NCBI GenBank assembly: GCA_937975765.1
Contig: CALJUR010000054.1
Coordinates: 1-6,731 of the forward strand
Direction of reading: 5' to 3'
Source: an uncultured Myxococcales bacterium
GTDB lineage: Bacteria; Myxococcota_A; UBA9042; DTJE01
DNA length: 6,731 nt
Positions 6,592-6,731 of this stretch are shown piece by piece. Positions within the stretch are counted from its first letter, which is position 1, and the number at the start of each line of letters is the position of its first letter. Made by a program: the position numbers and the translations under genes. Below the pieces are notes generated by a model. The model was given only the letters and a program-made list of their open reading frames with translations. It had not been told where the DNA came from and searched no databases.

Positions 6592-6731
6592 GCCCCGTCC
6601 CCCGTCTCCTGTTGGCGTGCACGATCGTTGCTGGGGAGGCCGGGTCCCGGGGGTGCCCCTCCGGGAACGGAGGCCCGCGGGGGCTCTGCCCCATACGCGT
6701 TAAGCTACGAAGACACCCAGCCTCGGAGCAG
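6592..6731. other. Non-coding tail downstream of pelG
   Basis: 140 nt to the contig end with no convincing reading frame on either strand. The first ~100 nt are extremely GC-rich and hold several short inverted repeats; from about 6693 the base composition turns more balanced. No T-run follows any hairpin, so there is no canonical intrinsic terminator. No promoter or RNA gene is recognisable. Confidence 0.6.
6658..6692. repeat. Two adjacent GC-rich hairpins after pelG (possible transcription end or dispersed repeat)
   Basis: CCTCC at 6658-6662 pairs with GGAGG at 6669-6673 across a 6-nt loop. GGGGC at 6680-6684 pairs with GCCCC at 6688-6692 across a TCT loop. Between them lies the palindrome CCCGCGGG (6674-6681), and just before is CCGGGTCCCGG (6640-6650). 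Such structures could slow RNA polymerase or protect the mRNA end after the operon, but no U-tract follows. Short GC-rich palindromes also arise by chance at this base composition, so function is uncertain. Confidence 0.35.

Noticed and set aside
6680..6692. Intrinsic (Rho-independent) terminator after pelG
   Set aside because: The 5-bp GGGGC/GCCCC stem is followed by ATACGCG, with no T-rich tract on this strand, and none follows on the opposite strand, so I list it only as an inverted repeat.

Overview
The window is about 6.7 kb of very GC-rich bacterial DNA (roughly two-thirds G+C, codon third positions almost all G or C). It carries most of a Pel-type exopolysaccharide locus on the + strand. 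From 5' to 3' there is a truncated PelA-like polysaccharide deacetylase, pelD, pelE, pelF and pelG. The genes are packed tightly: 2 nt between the deacetylase and pelD, 9 nt between pelD and pelE, a 4-nt overlap between pelE and pelF, and a 1-nt overlap between pelF and pelG. This looks like one transcription unit whose promoter lies upstream of the window. The host cannot be named from sequence alone. It has high-GC codon use and Shine-Dalgarno-type ribosome binding sites, and the window is probably a contig from a short-read (possibly metagenomic) assembly.

Region by region: bases 1-48 are not genomic. They are Illumina TruSeq read-2/index adapter left on the contig end, so the first gene is cut at the adapter junction. 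Bases 49-1254 encode the C-terminal ~400 residues of the deacetylase. Bases 1257-2690 encode PelD, 2700-3737 PelE, 3734-5221 PelF and 5221-6591 PelG. The last 140 bases hold no gene, only short GC-rich inverted repeats and the end of the contig.

How the genes should work together, from established knowledge of Pel systems: cytosolic PelF (a GT4-fold glycosyltransferase) polymerises the sugar. PelG, a 12-helix membrane protein, moves the polymer across the inner membrane. PelD, a membrane protein with GAF and degenerate GGDEF domains, binds cyclic di-GMP and switches synthesis on. PelE, a membrane-anchored helical-repeat protein, links the components. A PelA-type deacetylase then removes some acetyl groups outside the cytoplasm. 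The PelD here keeps a plausible c-di-GMP inhibitory-site motif (RTVD) and has lost the GGDEF catalytic signature, so it reads as a receptor and not an enzyme.

No pelB or pelC (outer-membrane export) lies between the deacetylase and pelD, where the classical proteobacterial pelABCDEFG order would place them. They may lie upstream beyond the contig break, or the locus may be a reduced or Gram-positive-like variant. I see no wholly new system. The most notable points are the adapter artefact, the missing pelBC, and a HEAT-like segment in PelE.
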